Assembly: GCA_948099385.1 (NCBI GenBank)
Contig: CANUEZ040000163.1
Coordinates: 6,006,001 to 6,070,000 of the forward strand
Length of the DNA stretch: 64,000 bases
From: Fasciola hepatica
Taxonomy: Eukaryota; Platyhelminthes; Trematoda; Plagiorchiida; Fasciolidae
Direction: 5' to 3'
The position numbers were made by a program, and so were the translations under genes. The notes under the pieces are model-generated. The model saw only the letters and a list, made by a program, of their open reading frames with translations. It had not been told where the DNA came from and made no database searches. Below are positions 43,491-54,959 of the stretch, one piece after another; position 1 is the stretch's first letter; every line of letters starts with the position of its first letter.

Positions 43491-44861
43491 TTACGCCCTC
43501 TTGAGTTCTCGGGCGAAAGCCTCGCGTTGTATCATTCTGAAAATATCGTACTGTGCCGCTTGTAGCTCATCGAGTCCTATCGGGCCGACCCGTATCCGGC
43601 CTGAGGGCCGTAGCCCTTTCATGACTAGTAAATTTCTCTTGAACCTGGTTAACCAAACTAGCGAACGAGGCGTCTTCATCCAGGAAGAAAACCTGACCAG
43701 TCGCGATAGAATGGACGACGCTTCGACGACGTTGGTTGCTATCACTACGCCTTTGATCTCCAGTTCCAATTCCGTAGGGGTTTTAATTCGGACACTTGCC
43801 AGTCCTGTTTGGGCAATTGCAAGAAGTTTGCCCCCCCCCTCCGTCCACGTGTCCAGTTGCCTGAAGTTGGTCGCACCTCGGGAGCACAGGTCGGCCGGAT
43901 TATCGCCAGACTTGACATGACTCCACTGGTTCATGGCTGATTCATCGTGGATAGTCCTGAGTCGGTTAGCGACCAAAGTACTGAACCGGCTCCGAACGTT
44001 GTTATTGTAGTAAAGTACTATCGTTGAATCCGTCCAGAAGCTCACCGACCAAATGTGGAGATCGAAACATCTCTTCACAGCTTGCACCACCCTGACTGCC
44101 AACACGGCTGCGCTGAGTTCAAGGCGTGGGAACGAGACCGACTTCAGTGGAGCAACGCAGGCTTTGGCAAACAGGATCCTCGTGGTATATTGTCCATCTC
44201 CTGCGCACCATCGTCCGTAAACCACAGCTCCATAACCGACTTCGGATGCATCGGAAAAGGCATGTAGTTCTCCAGTCCGTGTCGTATGGCCAGGGGCCAA
44301 ACATCGTGGGATTCTTATGTCCCCTAATTTCTTCAAGGTGTTCAAAAATTCTTCCCAGTCCAGCCGGTCCCCTCGGTCCAGCGACTGGTCCCAATCAACT
44401 TTCTTACGGCACAGCCGCTGCAGCAAGATTTTCCCGGGTAGCAGCCATGGTGAGACGAGACCGAGCGGGTCGAACAAACTTGAGACGGCAGATAGCATGC
44501 CACGACGGGTTATTGGCAGCTCGGGAACGTTTAGTTCGAAAACAAAATCGTCCGTTTCCACGTCCCATTGTATCCCTAAGGTGCGCTCGATAGGAAGTGG
44601 AGAGCCGTCCAAATCTCTTACCCTCTCGGCCTTTTCGTGATGCGGGATGACCTTCAGCACTTCTGGAGCGTTCGACATCCATTTAGTTAGATGGAAGCCG
44701 CCCTCTTCCAGCAATCTCGTCAGACCCCTGAACTGCTCTAGAGCTGATTCCACATCATCGAATGACCCAAGGTAGTCGTCGACGTAGAAGTTCCTGCTGA
44801 CGCTTTCTACCACTGTCCGATGTACTAGATCGCCATGTTTGTTAGCTGATTCTCGGAGCAC
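43491..44861 (-). pseudogene. BEL/Pao RT end, RNase H and linker (A2)
   Basis: 456 codons open. It begins LRESANKHGDLVHRTVVESV and includes the RT catalytic box SRNFYVDDYLGSFDDVESAL at about 44800-44740. Then come TLGIQWDVETDDFVFELNVP and the Pao A17-like region ISSLFDPLGLVSPWLLPGK (with small variations). RNase H-like motifs follow: LHAFSDASEVGYGAVVYGRW, WSVSFWTDSTIVLYYNNNVR, SHVKSGDNPADLCSRGATNF. It ends at a stop at 43491-43493, just before integrase. Upstream RT lies in other frames (45519-44825). Confidence 0.9.
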
Positions 44862-45519
44862 GTAGTTTGCACAAAATGTGACGATATGGCTCCGAAGTGG
44901 TGGACGGTCATCCTATAATTCACCACTGCGTTGTCCCGGTCGTTCCCTTCCCACCACAGGAAACACAAAGCATCTCGTTCTCCTAGCGGCATCTTCACCT
45001 GATGGAACATTTCCCTAATGTCGGAGGACAAAGCCACTTTACCCACTCTGAAACGGCACAAAACATCGATCAGCGGAGTGGTCCAGTCAGGCCCCTGTAG
45101 TAGGCGATCGTTTAACGACTTGCCCTGGGACTTGGCCGCACAGTCGAAAACCACCCGCAGTTTATTGGGTTTCTTGGGGTTGATGACCGGATGGTGAGGC
45201 AGATACCAGATACCCCTTTTGCTGTCGGTGTTAACAGCACCTTTTCAACGTAACCGAGGGTCTCCTTTCGCTTCATCAAATCCGCGTATCGTCCCCACCG
45301 ATTCTGGTCTCGAATGAAGCGTTCTCTTAGTCGTAGTAATCGTTGGAGAACATAACTTCTGTTGTCAGTCCACGGGTCGACCGGTGTGCGCCATGGGAGG
45401 GGAACCTCGAACTGTTTTTCTGAGGCCTCTAGAGCCTTGCCGCACCGTTTGTACAGCGAAGTGATCCTCTTGAGACAACGCCGGTCTTTCGTCTCCAATG
45501 TCATGAAACTCCTTTTCAT
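44825..45519 (-). pseudogene. BEL/Pao RT, first half (A2)
   Basis: Two overlapping frames. The first, 45519-45112, holds the RT N-terminus (YVLQRLLRLRERFIRDQNRW, ADLMKRKETLGYVEKVLLTP). The second, 45154-44825, reads VFDCAAKSQGKSLNDRLLQG, VGKVALSSDIREMFHQVKMP (first catalytic Asp) and LCFLWWEGNDRDNAVVNYRM. The frame changes at about 45240-45110 and 44880 separate them from each other and from the YVDD half. Confidence 0.87.
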
Positions 45520-45976
45520 ACAGCCGTTGCAGATGATACTCTATGCGGTCCGTTTCGGCGGATAAGTAATTCACGGAACCGCGTACCCCTACTGGACCAT
45601 ATAACATACATCCCAGAACCGTGCGTACGGCATGAGGTGCCTGGCGGTCGCCCACTCTCTGGTCAAGCACCCAATGGGCCTCTGGCACGTTGCAGCCGAT
45701 GAGGAGATCCACTTCATCATCTTCCCAGTCTACAACGGTTATATCCTGCAGGTGGGGCCACCGAGTCAAGATTGCGTTCACCGACCTTGGTGCTCGCATG
45801 GGGAGATCCGCTAACGTGAATGCCTCCGTTGGTTCAATTTCCTCGTTAGTGTCTAGAGAGATGAGCTGCAGCCTTAATCTACCGGCAGTCATTACCTGTG
45901 TTCCGCCCACCGTGCTCACTGCTAACGACGTCGCACCTTTAGCCAGTTGGTGTTTGTCGGCAAACCGCTCTTTCAA
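45365..45976 (-). pseudogene. BEL/Pao protease, later part (A2)
   Basis: 203 codons open: ERFADKHQLAKGATSLAVST, VMTAGRLRLQLISLDTNEEI, VNAILTRWPHLQDITVVDWE, VDLLIGCNVPEAHWVLDQRV and AVRTVLGCMLYGPVGVRGSV. The active-site DSG (VDSGSDTT) lies just upstream in the gag frame at about 45985-46000. A frameshift at about 45976 separates them; A1 is intact at the same place. Confidence 0.87.
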
Positions 45977-47390
45977 TAAGTGGTGTCGGATCCACTATCA
46001 ACGAAAGCCAACGCCTTGACTATCCCAGTCGGAGTCACTACTGCCACGGCCACTACGCCTAAACGTACCGGTTTACCGGCAGATTGTGAAGTTGAACAAA
46101 TCACGCTGGGCTTGGCACTCGCCTCGGATATGGTTACTCTCGCCTGATGCAGCAGCCGATGGTGTCTGCCCGTGCAGCCCTCGTAACCACATCGATTCCT
46201 TGTTCTACAGGCTGCTGCCCGATGCGTGCTGTTGAGACAGATGAAACATGCTCCTGCCATCCTCGCCATTCCCCACCGTTCGTCTATTGTGGCGTTGCCG
46301 AACTTGGGGCATTCTGGTAGGCCATGGCTAGTACCACAGGACCTGCAACTTGGTTTCGCCGTAGCATCTCGTGAAATGACGTGTGTATTGGTCCAAGGCT
46401 GGTACTTTGGATGTTCCCGTACAGGGGTTTGGACTTGGCTAGTACCGGGCTTGTTTGCTCGGTTGCTGTCCCGGATGAGTCGGCCGAATATGCTGTTAGC
46501 TATCTTCGTTTGCCGGTCTAAGTATTCGGTCAGGTCTTCGAAGCTGGCTTCTCTGTCGCTTCGGCTTATCCGTTCTGCTTCTTCCGCCCACCGACCCTGT
46601 AGTTCGGGAGAGAGGTGACGGACTATGCCTTCCAAAGTGTGCATGGCGTCTAGGTCAGTCCTGTAACCTAAATGGTCGAGGGCTATTGAGCAGTTTTGCA
46701 TCTTAATCACCAGGTCGGCCATGGTGTAGACGTCGCCCTTGGTTCTTTTTGCCTCCACCATCACGCCCTCTATTAGGTTACGGGCTACTTTGAAAGGTTG
46801 GCCAAACAAGTCCCTTAGAATCTTCCCTGCCCTTGTGTAGCCTTGTTCCGGGTCCAGCATAGTGCACCCGTCGATAGCTTTTCTTGCTCGGCCTCGGCAG
46901 TAGTGAGTCAGGTAAAGAAGCCTTTGCCCAGGGTCGGTTACCTTATTTTCAACGAACGTCTCAAACTGTTTGACAAACTTGCAGTATTGCTCAGCTCGCC
47001 CGTCGAAAACCGTTAACTACACTCTGGGCAGATCGATCGATGGTGGTTTGTAGTCGTCGACCGGCGTGGAGTTCCCTACCTTATTGCACTCTAATCTATC
47101 GGAAGTGTCGAATTCACTGGTCTCATGCTCTCGCTGTTTCTGTGTACACTTCTCTGCTTCCTGCGCCTGTAGTCTAGCCGATAGTAACTGTTGCTCTAGT
47201 TCTAGTATTCTCAGCTTATATAAATCGACATCCTTACGATCAATATTGCTTTCAATAACACATGTACTAGCACTGACAGGACTAGGCGATCTAGCATTAA
47301 CTAAAGAATCATATGTACCCAAAACCTCTCCAGAGACTTCCGTATTACCTCCTGTCCGGATTCCACTGCTTTTGATCCTTTTCTTGGCAT
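45973..47390 (-). pseudogene. BEL/Pao gag and protease start (A2)
   Basis: ATG at 47390 (MPRKGSK). A one-base deletion near 47340 shifts the frame, after which LYKLRILELEQQLLSARLQA forms a charged helix. A TAG at about 47016 replaces the Glu of the conserved PRVEL. The gag core (LYLTHYCRGRARKAIDGCTM, LRDLFGQPFKVARNLIEGVM) continues into 295 open codons to 45973. These carry the zinc motifs CRSCGTSHGLPECPKF, CFICLNSTHRAAAC and CGYEGCTGRHHRLLH, and the protease active site ALAFVDSGSDTT. Total structure and order match complete BEL/Pao elements. Confidence 0.9.
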
Positions 47391-47403
47391 TTTGCGTGTT
47401 TTT

Positions 47404-47431
47404 CCTCGTTCCAAATTGATCTGTTGAGTAT
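47404..47431 (-). promoter_or_regulatory. Candidate primer binding region (A2)
   Basis: Immediately inside the 5' LTR the element reads ATACTCAACAGATCAATTTG and then TTTGGAACGAGG. TGGAAC appears at the equivalent place in family B (13272-13277). TGG matches the CCA end of a tRNA, so this may be the tRNA primer site, but it starts about 17 bases inside the LTR, further than usual. Confidence 0.35.
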
Positions 47432-47808
47432 TGTGACGAACGTTTGAGCAATGCATAGCCAAATTCGCAACGGATCCCGAACTCAGAAGACGATTATCCG
47501 TGATATTCTACGATACTAGATTATTACAATAAACAATGACATAAACAATATACAAACCTCAATAATACGATCACAAGGACTCAACAACGAGAAACCGAAT
47601 AGCAGCGTGTGTGCAAACAGCACGTGCGTCACGCAGGTCCTGAACAAAGATGTGCCAAAGTAGTGCTCTGGGGGCGAACAAACAACAATTAGTCCAGAAA
47701 AACAACCAGTTCGTAAAGACAAGTCAACAGTGTAGGCAAATGAGTGATGTTGAGAAAAACACTGTATCGCGAGGGAAATAGGGGGATTTTCCACGACCGA
47801 CTGTTACA
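47432..47808 (-). repeat. A2 5' LTR
   Basis: 377 bp, TGTGACGAACG...CGACTGTTACA on the plus strand, followed by the GATGG target repeat. In element sense it would hold the promoter and transcription start. Confidence 0.93.
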
Positions 47809-48424
47809 GATGGTGAGGTAATTCATAGTGCAGCAGAAAACTGACTCCTAGTATGCCTGTAGAAAGGTACACAAGAATTAGCGTCCACAGGTACCATCGT
47901 TGCAGTCCCAGATTGACCACAAGCCGTCCCGCGCCGTAGGTAGGAATCGAGGAACCATTCGCCGCGGGCAGCTAAATCAAGGAAGCTAGTGGCTTGCTTT
48001 ACCAACCGGTAAGACAGAAACTTGGGCCTCGATATTAACCAGAAACGTAGTGCTAGTGCACGAACCAGGCACGTAAAACAAACAGCCATCCTGAGGGCGA
48101 TCGTTGGCTAGTAGTTCCACTTTTTCCGCTGGATGGGGCATTTCTCGTCGCGTTTGAACACGGCCGTCTGCACCTACGGCCTGCTGGTCCGAAAATGCAG
48201 TGGGATCAACGAAAACAGCTGGAGGGATGGTCTGGTTAGGAAGGGGCGGGTGAGACGGATTCACGGCAGGCGCAAGCAGTAGAAAGCGCCCGTCCATGCC
48301 TTTGCTTAGATTGGCTGCGGCAAGGGGTGGATATCTTGGCTTTATCTTTGAAAGGCAGCTGGCGCTAGGTGGATGGGAAGTGCTGGGGCCTTTCCGGTGA
48401 TTCATCCAGATCAACACCCCGAGG
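47809..48424 (-). pseudogene. Ty3/gypsy gag end and protease
   Basis: 5' side of the gypsy element split by A2. 48417-47986 reads DGCLFYVPGSCTSTTFLVNI and EAQVSVLPVGKA. This is a retropepsin in which the usual D-T-G is NIE, so the active site is destroyed. In a shifted frame the protease continues IPTYGAGRLVVNLGLQRWYL and ILGVSFLLHYELPHH up to 47809, where A2 begins; gypsy RT resumes at 41117. Confidence 0.82.
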
Positions 48425-48430
48425 ATTGCA

Positions 48431-49021
48431 CTATATGGTGGCGATGAGGAAGTTCACCCCAATACCATAATGCGCGACAACCTTGTCAGCCGAGGCGGCG
48501 GCTTGTTCCAAGAGGGTGTCTTCGAGGAAAGCAGTTACCTTGGTATGAACATGGAAAGGTGTGGAATCCAACCACAACTGCTTAACTATCTCCGAATCCT
48601 TGTCGGCGGGTCCTGCCAGGGACTGGAGGTGAGCCAGTTGGCAGCTGGGTTTGGTGTCTCCTTTTGAATTCCGCGCAAGCAGATGACGTAACCTTTTCTC
48701 CTGGAAAGGTGGGAAATGCTGCAATATAGCCTCCTTGAGCCGATCTCATGGCTGTTTATGGGGGGGATTCAAGACCAAGTCACTTAGTTGGGCGATAACG
48801 TCACCCCAGACTGCCTCTAAAGCATAGGGAAATTGTTGGCTTCGGGTGATAATTCTACGTGCCCCAGTTGGCGGCCTCAAAGCTGCAAGCCAACGCCTAG
48901 GATGGTATGGGATAAGCGCCACTGGTTGGTAATCAACTTCAAGTAGGGTAAGGTCCGTGTTGGGCTCCATCTTATCCTCAGACATGACTGTGTTTTGTTG
49001 ATATATCGTAAAAATATACAT
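48431..49021 (-). pseudogene. Ty3/gypsy gag
   Basis: MSEDKMEPNTDLTLLEVDYQ at the N-terminus (with a further upstream ATG), then FPYALEAVWGDVIAQLSDLV, then (next frame) LKEAILQHFPPFQEKRLRHL, CQLAHLQSLAGPADKDSEIV and VTAFLEDTLLEQAAASADKV. This is the standard platyhelminth or metazoan gypsy capsid pattern ending in a helical capsid C-terminal domain. One frame break lies at about 48745. Gag would form particles that package the element RNA. Confidence 0.83.
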
Positions 49022-49505
49022 CGTGCAACAGAAAGAGTAGGTGGAACAGCGGATAAAACCACAGAATCACCGAGTGAGCGAAAACTCCAGAGAGGTTTGG
49101 CGAGGCTCGAGCTCACCAATATAAAAATCGTTCGAACGTAGCTTATGAACGTGTCCTCTAGTCGGTCTCACAGAGAAACACCAGCACTATCCCTTTGATC
49201 GAAAAAACAGAGAAGAATCAAGTCTTTTGACAGATATGAAGGTGTATTCTATATCTCGTTGCACCGAAAAAGTACCGGTACGAGAAATACATCGAACGAA
49301 AATGAGTGCAACGGCTGAGCAGAGAGCGAACCGCGAGGGCGTACAACCGGGGAAGAACCGAAAGTGAAGTTAGTTCAAGGCTAGGTCGACGGAAACCCCG
49401 AAAACGTCGGTCCAATAAACCGTACGCAACCGAACGAAACAGAGGGGTCGATATCGAAAGTCATAAAAGATCGTAGAGGAGGTAGATCCAAAATGTTTCC
49501 GGAAA
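49022..49505 (-). other. Probable gypsy leader / 5' LTR, ends not defined
   Basis: Sequence upstream of gypsy gag. TTGGTGAGCTCGAGCC (minus strand, about 49122-49107) could be a primer binding site beginning TGG, with TTTTTATA just before it. No second LTR was found, because the element's 3' end is lost beyond A1. Confidence 0.4.
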
Positions 49506-49914
49506 GCGGCCATTTTCGCACAAAGATCCCTATGGAAAATCCAATACTCACCCAAATCTATTTAAAAGGTCCATTGCAGGGTCCTCCAAATTATCTTCCT
49601 ATTAACCACACCCATCTAGCTGCCAGAATAATTGAAAGTTTGAATAATCGGCGGAAGTCCGATTCTCTCCTGTCCCATAACCTCTTTCACAACGGCCAAC
49701 ATGGCTTCCTAAAATTACTTTCTTGCACCGCAAGCCAAATCGACTTCTTCAACCTACTGACCACGGCTGCCGACAAAGGCAAATCTATGATAATCATTTA
49801 CACTGATAAGACCAAGGCATTCGACCTAGTTCCTCACTCTTGGTTGCTAGTAAAACTCGGGGTCTACGGTATCCATCGTGCGATTTTATCGTGCCTCGGT
49901 TGTCCCCAAAATAA

Positions 49915-49964
<50 letters not shown>

Positions 49965-50940
49965 CTGCTGGACCGAACCAAGGTTGTATTTGCCAATAGT
50001 TACCTATCAAAATCAGTGGTTGTTGCAGTGGAGTCATACAAGTAGGTGTACTTGGCTCGGCATTTTCCGGTTGGGAACCACAACACTCCTTTCATCTTCG
50101 CCGATGAAATCAAAATCCTCTATTAGTTCCACCATCAAGATCTGAGCGTAGAGCTGTCTGACATAGATAAAGATCTTGAAAAAGAACTTGATCAATGCTG
50201 CACTTCATGGCAGATATTCTTCTCGATTTCCAAAAGCTTCTACACCACCTATAGATGCCAGGTTCCTCCCAGAACCTAGTCGCTGAATAACGCGCCCATT
50301 GCTCCAAGCTCTTTACTTAGGGATCTTGAGCTTCGATACACAAGCAAACTGGAATTCTCGGAACATGTCTCATTCCAGACGGCCAGGGCTAGAAAGATCA
50401 TATGCCTTTTTCTTAGATCATTCAAAATGAAACACGGTACTCTCCCTAAATACCAACCCCGTGCAGCACCCCATCCGGAACACTGCCCTATTATCCTCCC
50501 CGGAAAGTCTAATACGGATAGAAGAAGCCTTGAGAAAGTCCAGCGTACCTTTGACAAGAAGCTGATAAAATTTTATTCCCCACTGAGCTATAAAGAGCGA
50601 TGCGCCCCACTAAAACGTTAGCCCCTATAGCTTAGACGTTAGGCTCAAATTATTTTCTATATGGGTTTATTCATGGCTCTGCTTTCACTTCTACCAATAC
50701 AGTTTTCCCTACTCTCATCTTTCCCTCTACGCCGAAAGAGCTACGGTCTGGCCGTCACACAGTCAGGGCTTGCATTAAGGTCTAATGTCTTTCCTATCAA
50801 ATACTCAGAGATTTTGAAAAAGTTACTCCTAACTATTCGCCAATGTGCTTCACTTGCCCAGTTTAGCCGTGCCCTGAAATTACAACTTACCTTTAGTCCT
50901 CCGTTGCCTTTGACTAGCAGAATTATATCGTGAGAATTGG
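49506..50940 (+). pseudogene. LINE-D RT (CR1/Jockey-like)
   Basis: RT domain and C-terminus of a third type of LINE. NYLPINHTHLAARIIESLNN, NGQHGFLKLLSCTASQIDFF and IIYTDKTKAFDLVPHSWLLV (first Asp) run to about 49860. After a short (ATT)n-tailed insertion (to 49964) RT resumes: FIFADEIKILY at about 50095-50125 (FADE instead of FADD), TSWQIFFSISKSF, LRYTSKLEFSEHVSFQTARA, PEHCPIILPGKSNTDRRSLE and LKLQLTFSPPLPLTSRIIS with a stop at 50931-50933. Stops and shifts are present. Confidence 0.83.
49880..49964 (+). mobile_element. Short (ATT)n-tailed insertion T5 in LINE-D
   Basis: CGTGCGATTTTATCGTGCCT, CGGTTGTCCCCAAAATAAAT, then about 16 ATT units (49915-49964). The GCCTCGG...CC...AAATAAA order matches the 3' end of T2. 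It interrupts the LINE-D RT between the first catalytic Asp block and the FADE box. Confidence 0.6.
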
Positions 50941-51155
50941 GCCAATAAAGAAAGCGCTGACATTTGGAGCCCTAACGTCTGTCTCCCCTCCTGTTCTCTC
51001 CCATCCATCCAAAACCGGTCGGATTACTAGGATCATAGCACCATATCAAAAACTCCCATTTCTTGCCCAATGAAAGAAGCTGTGCTGACTGCTTATGGTA
51101 ATCATAAGAATAATATTGACCATAACGGTTCTCTGCCCTGTATATTAGAGCATTC
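50941..51155. other. Unassigned sequence between LINE-D and T4
   Basis: Includes the LINE-D 3' untranslated end. At 51123-51155 it has a stretch (CTCTGCCCTGTATATTAGAG) that is about 80% similar to 63838-63865, so both places carry the same unknown repeat. Confidence 0.45.
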
Positions 51156-51193
<38 letters not shown>

Positions 51194-51896
51194 GTGCGTT
51201 TCTCGGCCATGGCCGAAACGCACGCGCAAGTGCATGATCATGGTGTAAAACGTGACTCAGTAAGATGAAATATTCACAAGTTTTGCGAATAAGAGTCCGA
51301 AGTATCGGCAACAGAAAGACATAGCCGGCAGTTGCTTGAATGGATCACTCTAATAATGGTTTGCGCGGCACTTTCGAGGCAGTTCCAAGTTCGAGCTGGG
51401 TGATGGTGCAGCATGGCTATGTCGAGAAAATCGTAACCACAGTACCAAGAATGCATTGTAAACGAAAATGATGTAAGCCAAGGAAAAGGAAGGCTTACTG
51501 GGGTTCTGCGAACAGAGTAAGTTCTGAAGAAGGGAAAAAAGAGAGAGAAAAAAATGGTGTGGAAGTATACTCGGGAAAATCGATGCATGCGAAGAGAATA
51601 GCAATCCATGAAGATGGTGCAAACCCTGAAAGACGGATTTACCGAGGTTTATTAAACTGGATGAGTTGCGAAACTGGGAGCTATGAGACCAATTTTATGA
51701 AAGTGAACTCGGGAACACTGGTGGATGTGGGAGAAACAGCAGTCCATAAAGTAGTGAGTTTAATCTCAGGATCAGTAACCTGTACCATTCTGAAATGAGA
51801 AAGCGCTACTGAAGAGTCCTGGAGAAGTGGAGAATCGATTTCTAGCCGGGGACCTTTCGAGGGTAAAACGAACTGTTGCAACGGATACTAAAGTGA
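51156..51896 (-). mobile_element. Non-coding (ATT)n-tailed element T4
   Basis: On the minus strand the element ends with TGATCATGCACTTGCGCG, a strong 30-base hairpin (GTGCGTT...AACGCAC with an inner TCGGCC/GGCCGA; plus 51193-51222) and about 12 ATT units (51156-51192). The body of about 0.7 kb holds two diverged copies of a unit about 60 bases long, 140 bp apart (51556-51612 and 51696-51750; ACTCGGGAA and CAGT/GCAATCCAT blocks). It abuts the inner edge of the IR2 right arm at 51897. No coding recognised. Confidence 0.6.
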
Positions 51897-54800
51897 AAAA
51901 TCTCCGCGTTGACTAGAGCTTTATCATACTATTTTACTGACATATATATTGGCGCATTTGGCCTAAGTGTTGGTCAGCGTCACTTATGGTAATTTACAAC
52001 ATCCTATGAGCGTGTTTTGTCTGGTGGGGTAAAGTATGTGTCGGACAATCAGTCGAGTGCGGCGAAATATGACGGAAAATCTGATGACTGGGGTTGACCG
52101 GTATATTAGCAAGATGCGTGTGAACTAATATTTGAGTTGGCTGCAGTGGTGATATTGGCAGGACCGGCTTTACTTTAGAAAACGCTGAACGATCTGATAA
52201 GCACTTGGGAGTATTTCCTGTCGGGTGGCTTGATTTCGGTCCCAGTTCCATTTGGGTCTCTGTCGGTACGAGTCAAATTGGCTTTTGGAATGGGGCATGG
52301 ATGAATCTTCGCTGAAGCAGTCGGTTGTACCTACCCGGCCTTCTGGGTAAGTAGGCTCGCAGTGGATTACGCTATACTGCTACAGTCTAGCAAAGTTGCA
52401 TACACTGGTTAGGCGACTGTGTATACATCCCAAAGGACTTATTGTCTGCACTCTGGCGCGGCGGTGCTCGGATACTAATAAAAACCTGTCTTCACGGTTA
52501 AGGAGAATTAGGAATGGCAACCCCCAATGCCGTTCACTCACGCAGAAAGCAGTATGGCACCGAGTCCATAAGATAGGCTTGGAATAACAGAATGTGAGTA
52601 ATTGGGGCCGGTACACTTCTACCATAGCTCCATACTTGTTACTATCTCTTCTGGTACAGTGGTTATCCCATCCTGAATATTTTCTGGGGGGTCCAAAGGT
52701 AGAAAAAACTATTGGGGTGCCGGTGGTGATGCTTTAGAGGAAATAGAGTAGACATAAGTTCGTCTATGCCCCTACTCGATGGTGCTGGCGCACTGAGATT
52801 ACATTCGAGTGGGGGCAAGGAAATCCGATGTAGTAGTGATTGCAAGGGTGCCGTGATATCTTTGTCTTCTTTGTGGTATTGCAAGGCAAGACAACACCGA
52901 TGTGAGGACTAATTTGTGGAACGGTGGGAGATGGGAATGAGATTTGGCCGAAGTTTCGTCAAGGAGGCGAACTATACGACCTACATTGAGTGCTCGTGAT
53001 AGGCGGCACTAGGGCCTGCTTCAGGTAGGGAGGCGGCACTATACACAGCCATTGGCATCTAGCTCGTGGCGTTTTAAGAATGATCCACAATTTTTTAGAC
53101 GTTTTTACTATCTTTTATGGTTTTATCACAGTCAGACATCTGGCCGTCGGAGAAGGCGGAGCTTCTTTAAGTCGCTGACCACGGCTTCCAAGCCCCGGCC
53201 GTAACGTGGACCGCATGTCACAAGCCGCGTTGGGAATAGGTCAACCAAACCAGTCGATCCGCAGCCACACCGCAACCCGGAGACATGGGTCACATGTTTT
53301 TTTTCTCACATATACTGCAAACAGTCTATAATGCAGAAGAATACACTCTGTTGCACTCGTTAGCTATAACTAGTTAGTAACCTGCCGGTTCTCGTAACTC
53401 CAAACAACATCCACGTTCATCTACCGTCACCTGGCCCAGCTTTACCTAATTCAAAAGTCGGTCTTCACACCTATGGCTTTTGGCCCTGACTTTTCCCCCT
53501 AGCATCGGATAAATCCTTGCTGCTGGATCCAGGGGCACTAGGTTCCGCCGTTCACTGACTTACTTCTTGATTCTTCCACCCCTCCCTATACTTATTTCTG
53601 GCTTCCACCACTTCAGCTTCCTTGTCCGGCCGTAGTTAGCTTTCCTGAGTTATCCCGTTCGAAAATACCTCATCCCATACGCCCACCTTCTAACACCTAC
53701 CGGTTTGCCCAAGTTTCATCGTCCCACATCTTCTTACGCCATTGCTAGTCTGTGTCGTCATGATTTCTAAACCTACAATCTAGCTTAGACTGCCATCCTC
53801 TCTTCATGTGTGACATAACGTCTCCCAGTTTTGCAGCCAACCCCATCGCACCAAAATAGATTCTGGTGGTTTTAGGCAAGGTCAGGTGCTGTACGAGACT
53901 GGTACATAGAAACAGGCACGTGCATTACAACCCTTCTTGTCCTACTTCGTGCGTTAGCTTGGCGCCTCTCTGTATTTTTTGGCTCATGCGATCGAAACAG
54001 CTGATGCAATTGGCACCCACACCATATCTTTGTCCGGACTTGGGGGAAACAGTCCACTCCAGGCTGTTGCGAAAAACTGGCAAGTACGCGGAGAATTACG
54101 GTCTGGTTGAGGGGCTGTGGAAAAATCCTATATGAACTCAACGACCCCTCTGGTCGGAAACGAAGAAAACCGAAAAAGAAGTAGAAGACAATAAAGACCT
54201 AGTTGGATCGATTGGATCTCCAAATACCACAAATTTTGGGCTGTGAAGGAAATGCTCAACCTCCAGTAATGTGTCTGCCTCCCATCAGCTCAGACCTGAC
54301 CCTGCGGAAGGGGAAACCCCACACCTCCCTTTTCCACTTGGCGTGCATTTTGCTTTTACTCATGGGGCTGACTGGAGTTATAGCGAACTGGACTCTGCAG
54401 GTATGCCTATCTACCCTCCGCTCCAAGTTTCAGCCAACCTTACCCTCCCAAACGAGCCTGGTATGTATGTTGAAGTCAGTAACAAAACCGCCTTGGCTCT
54501 GACTCTCACACTACTGTCCTGGACAAAAAGTCGATACATCAGATGACAAACAAGTCTCATCAGAATACTCAATATGTACATGTGGATACGAATGTATATA
54601 TGAACTTATTTATAAGAACTACGTGAAAACCGTCCGTTTTTCGCTCATGCTTATCTAACTTTCCCCCTTTCTGTAAGAGAGCTGCGTTTCCTGTGTTCTG
54701 GCGTCCAACCAACCCTCCAGTTAACGGCCCTACCCAAAAGCAACCTTCCCTATGTCAGGACGTAGCACCAGCCCGCAGCATTAGACCTGCAAATACCGCA

Positions 54801-54959
54801 AGTTAGGATGTCATATATTCTCTGGACCTACTAAAGAAACCTGCCGTTTAGGTTCGTGATGTTTACCAGCTGCCTTCTCACGTAGCCTCCAGATAAAATA
54901 GCCTCAATGCTCCTCCTCGGGTTTAATAACTCCGAGCTATAAGATTTACCGGTACAATT
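51897..54959. other. IR2 right arm, unassigned part
   Basis: Mirror of 28695-31894. Open frames at 54203-54546 (+) and 53866-54135 (+) repeat those of the left arm without recognised motifs. Confidence 0.45.

Larger units (their letters stand above)
41118..47808 (-). mobile_element. Complete BEL/Pao LTR retrotransposon A2, nested in gypsy
   Basis: 6.69 kb element bounded by LTRs 41118-41495 and 47432-47808, with GATGG on both sides (41113-41117 and 47809-47813) as a 5 bp target duplication. Internal order on the minus strand is gag, protease, RT, RNase H, integrase. By eye about 16 positions differ between the two LTRs, so the insertion is not very recent. A handful of stops and frameshifts disable it. 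It lies between the gypsy protease and RT, whose sequences join if it is removed. Confidence 0.95.

Noticed and set aside
47432..47451. Gag starting inside the LTR (frame from 47451, likewise 13235 and 17012)
   Set aside because: These starts use TTG within the LTR. An ATG just after the LTR (47390, 13301, 17078) gives the shared MPR-K/R-GSK start.
49915..49964. (ATT)n at 49915-49964 as an independent microsatellite
   Set aside because: The bases before it match the tail hairpin of the other (ATT)n-tailed insertions and it interrupts an RT, so it is better explained as an insertion tail.
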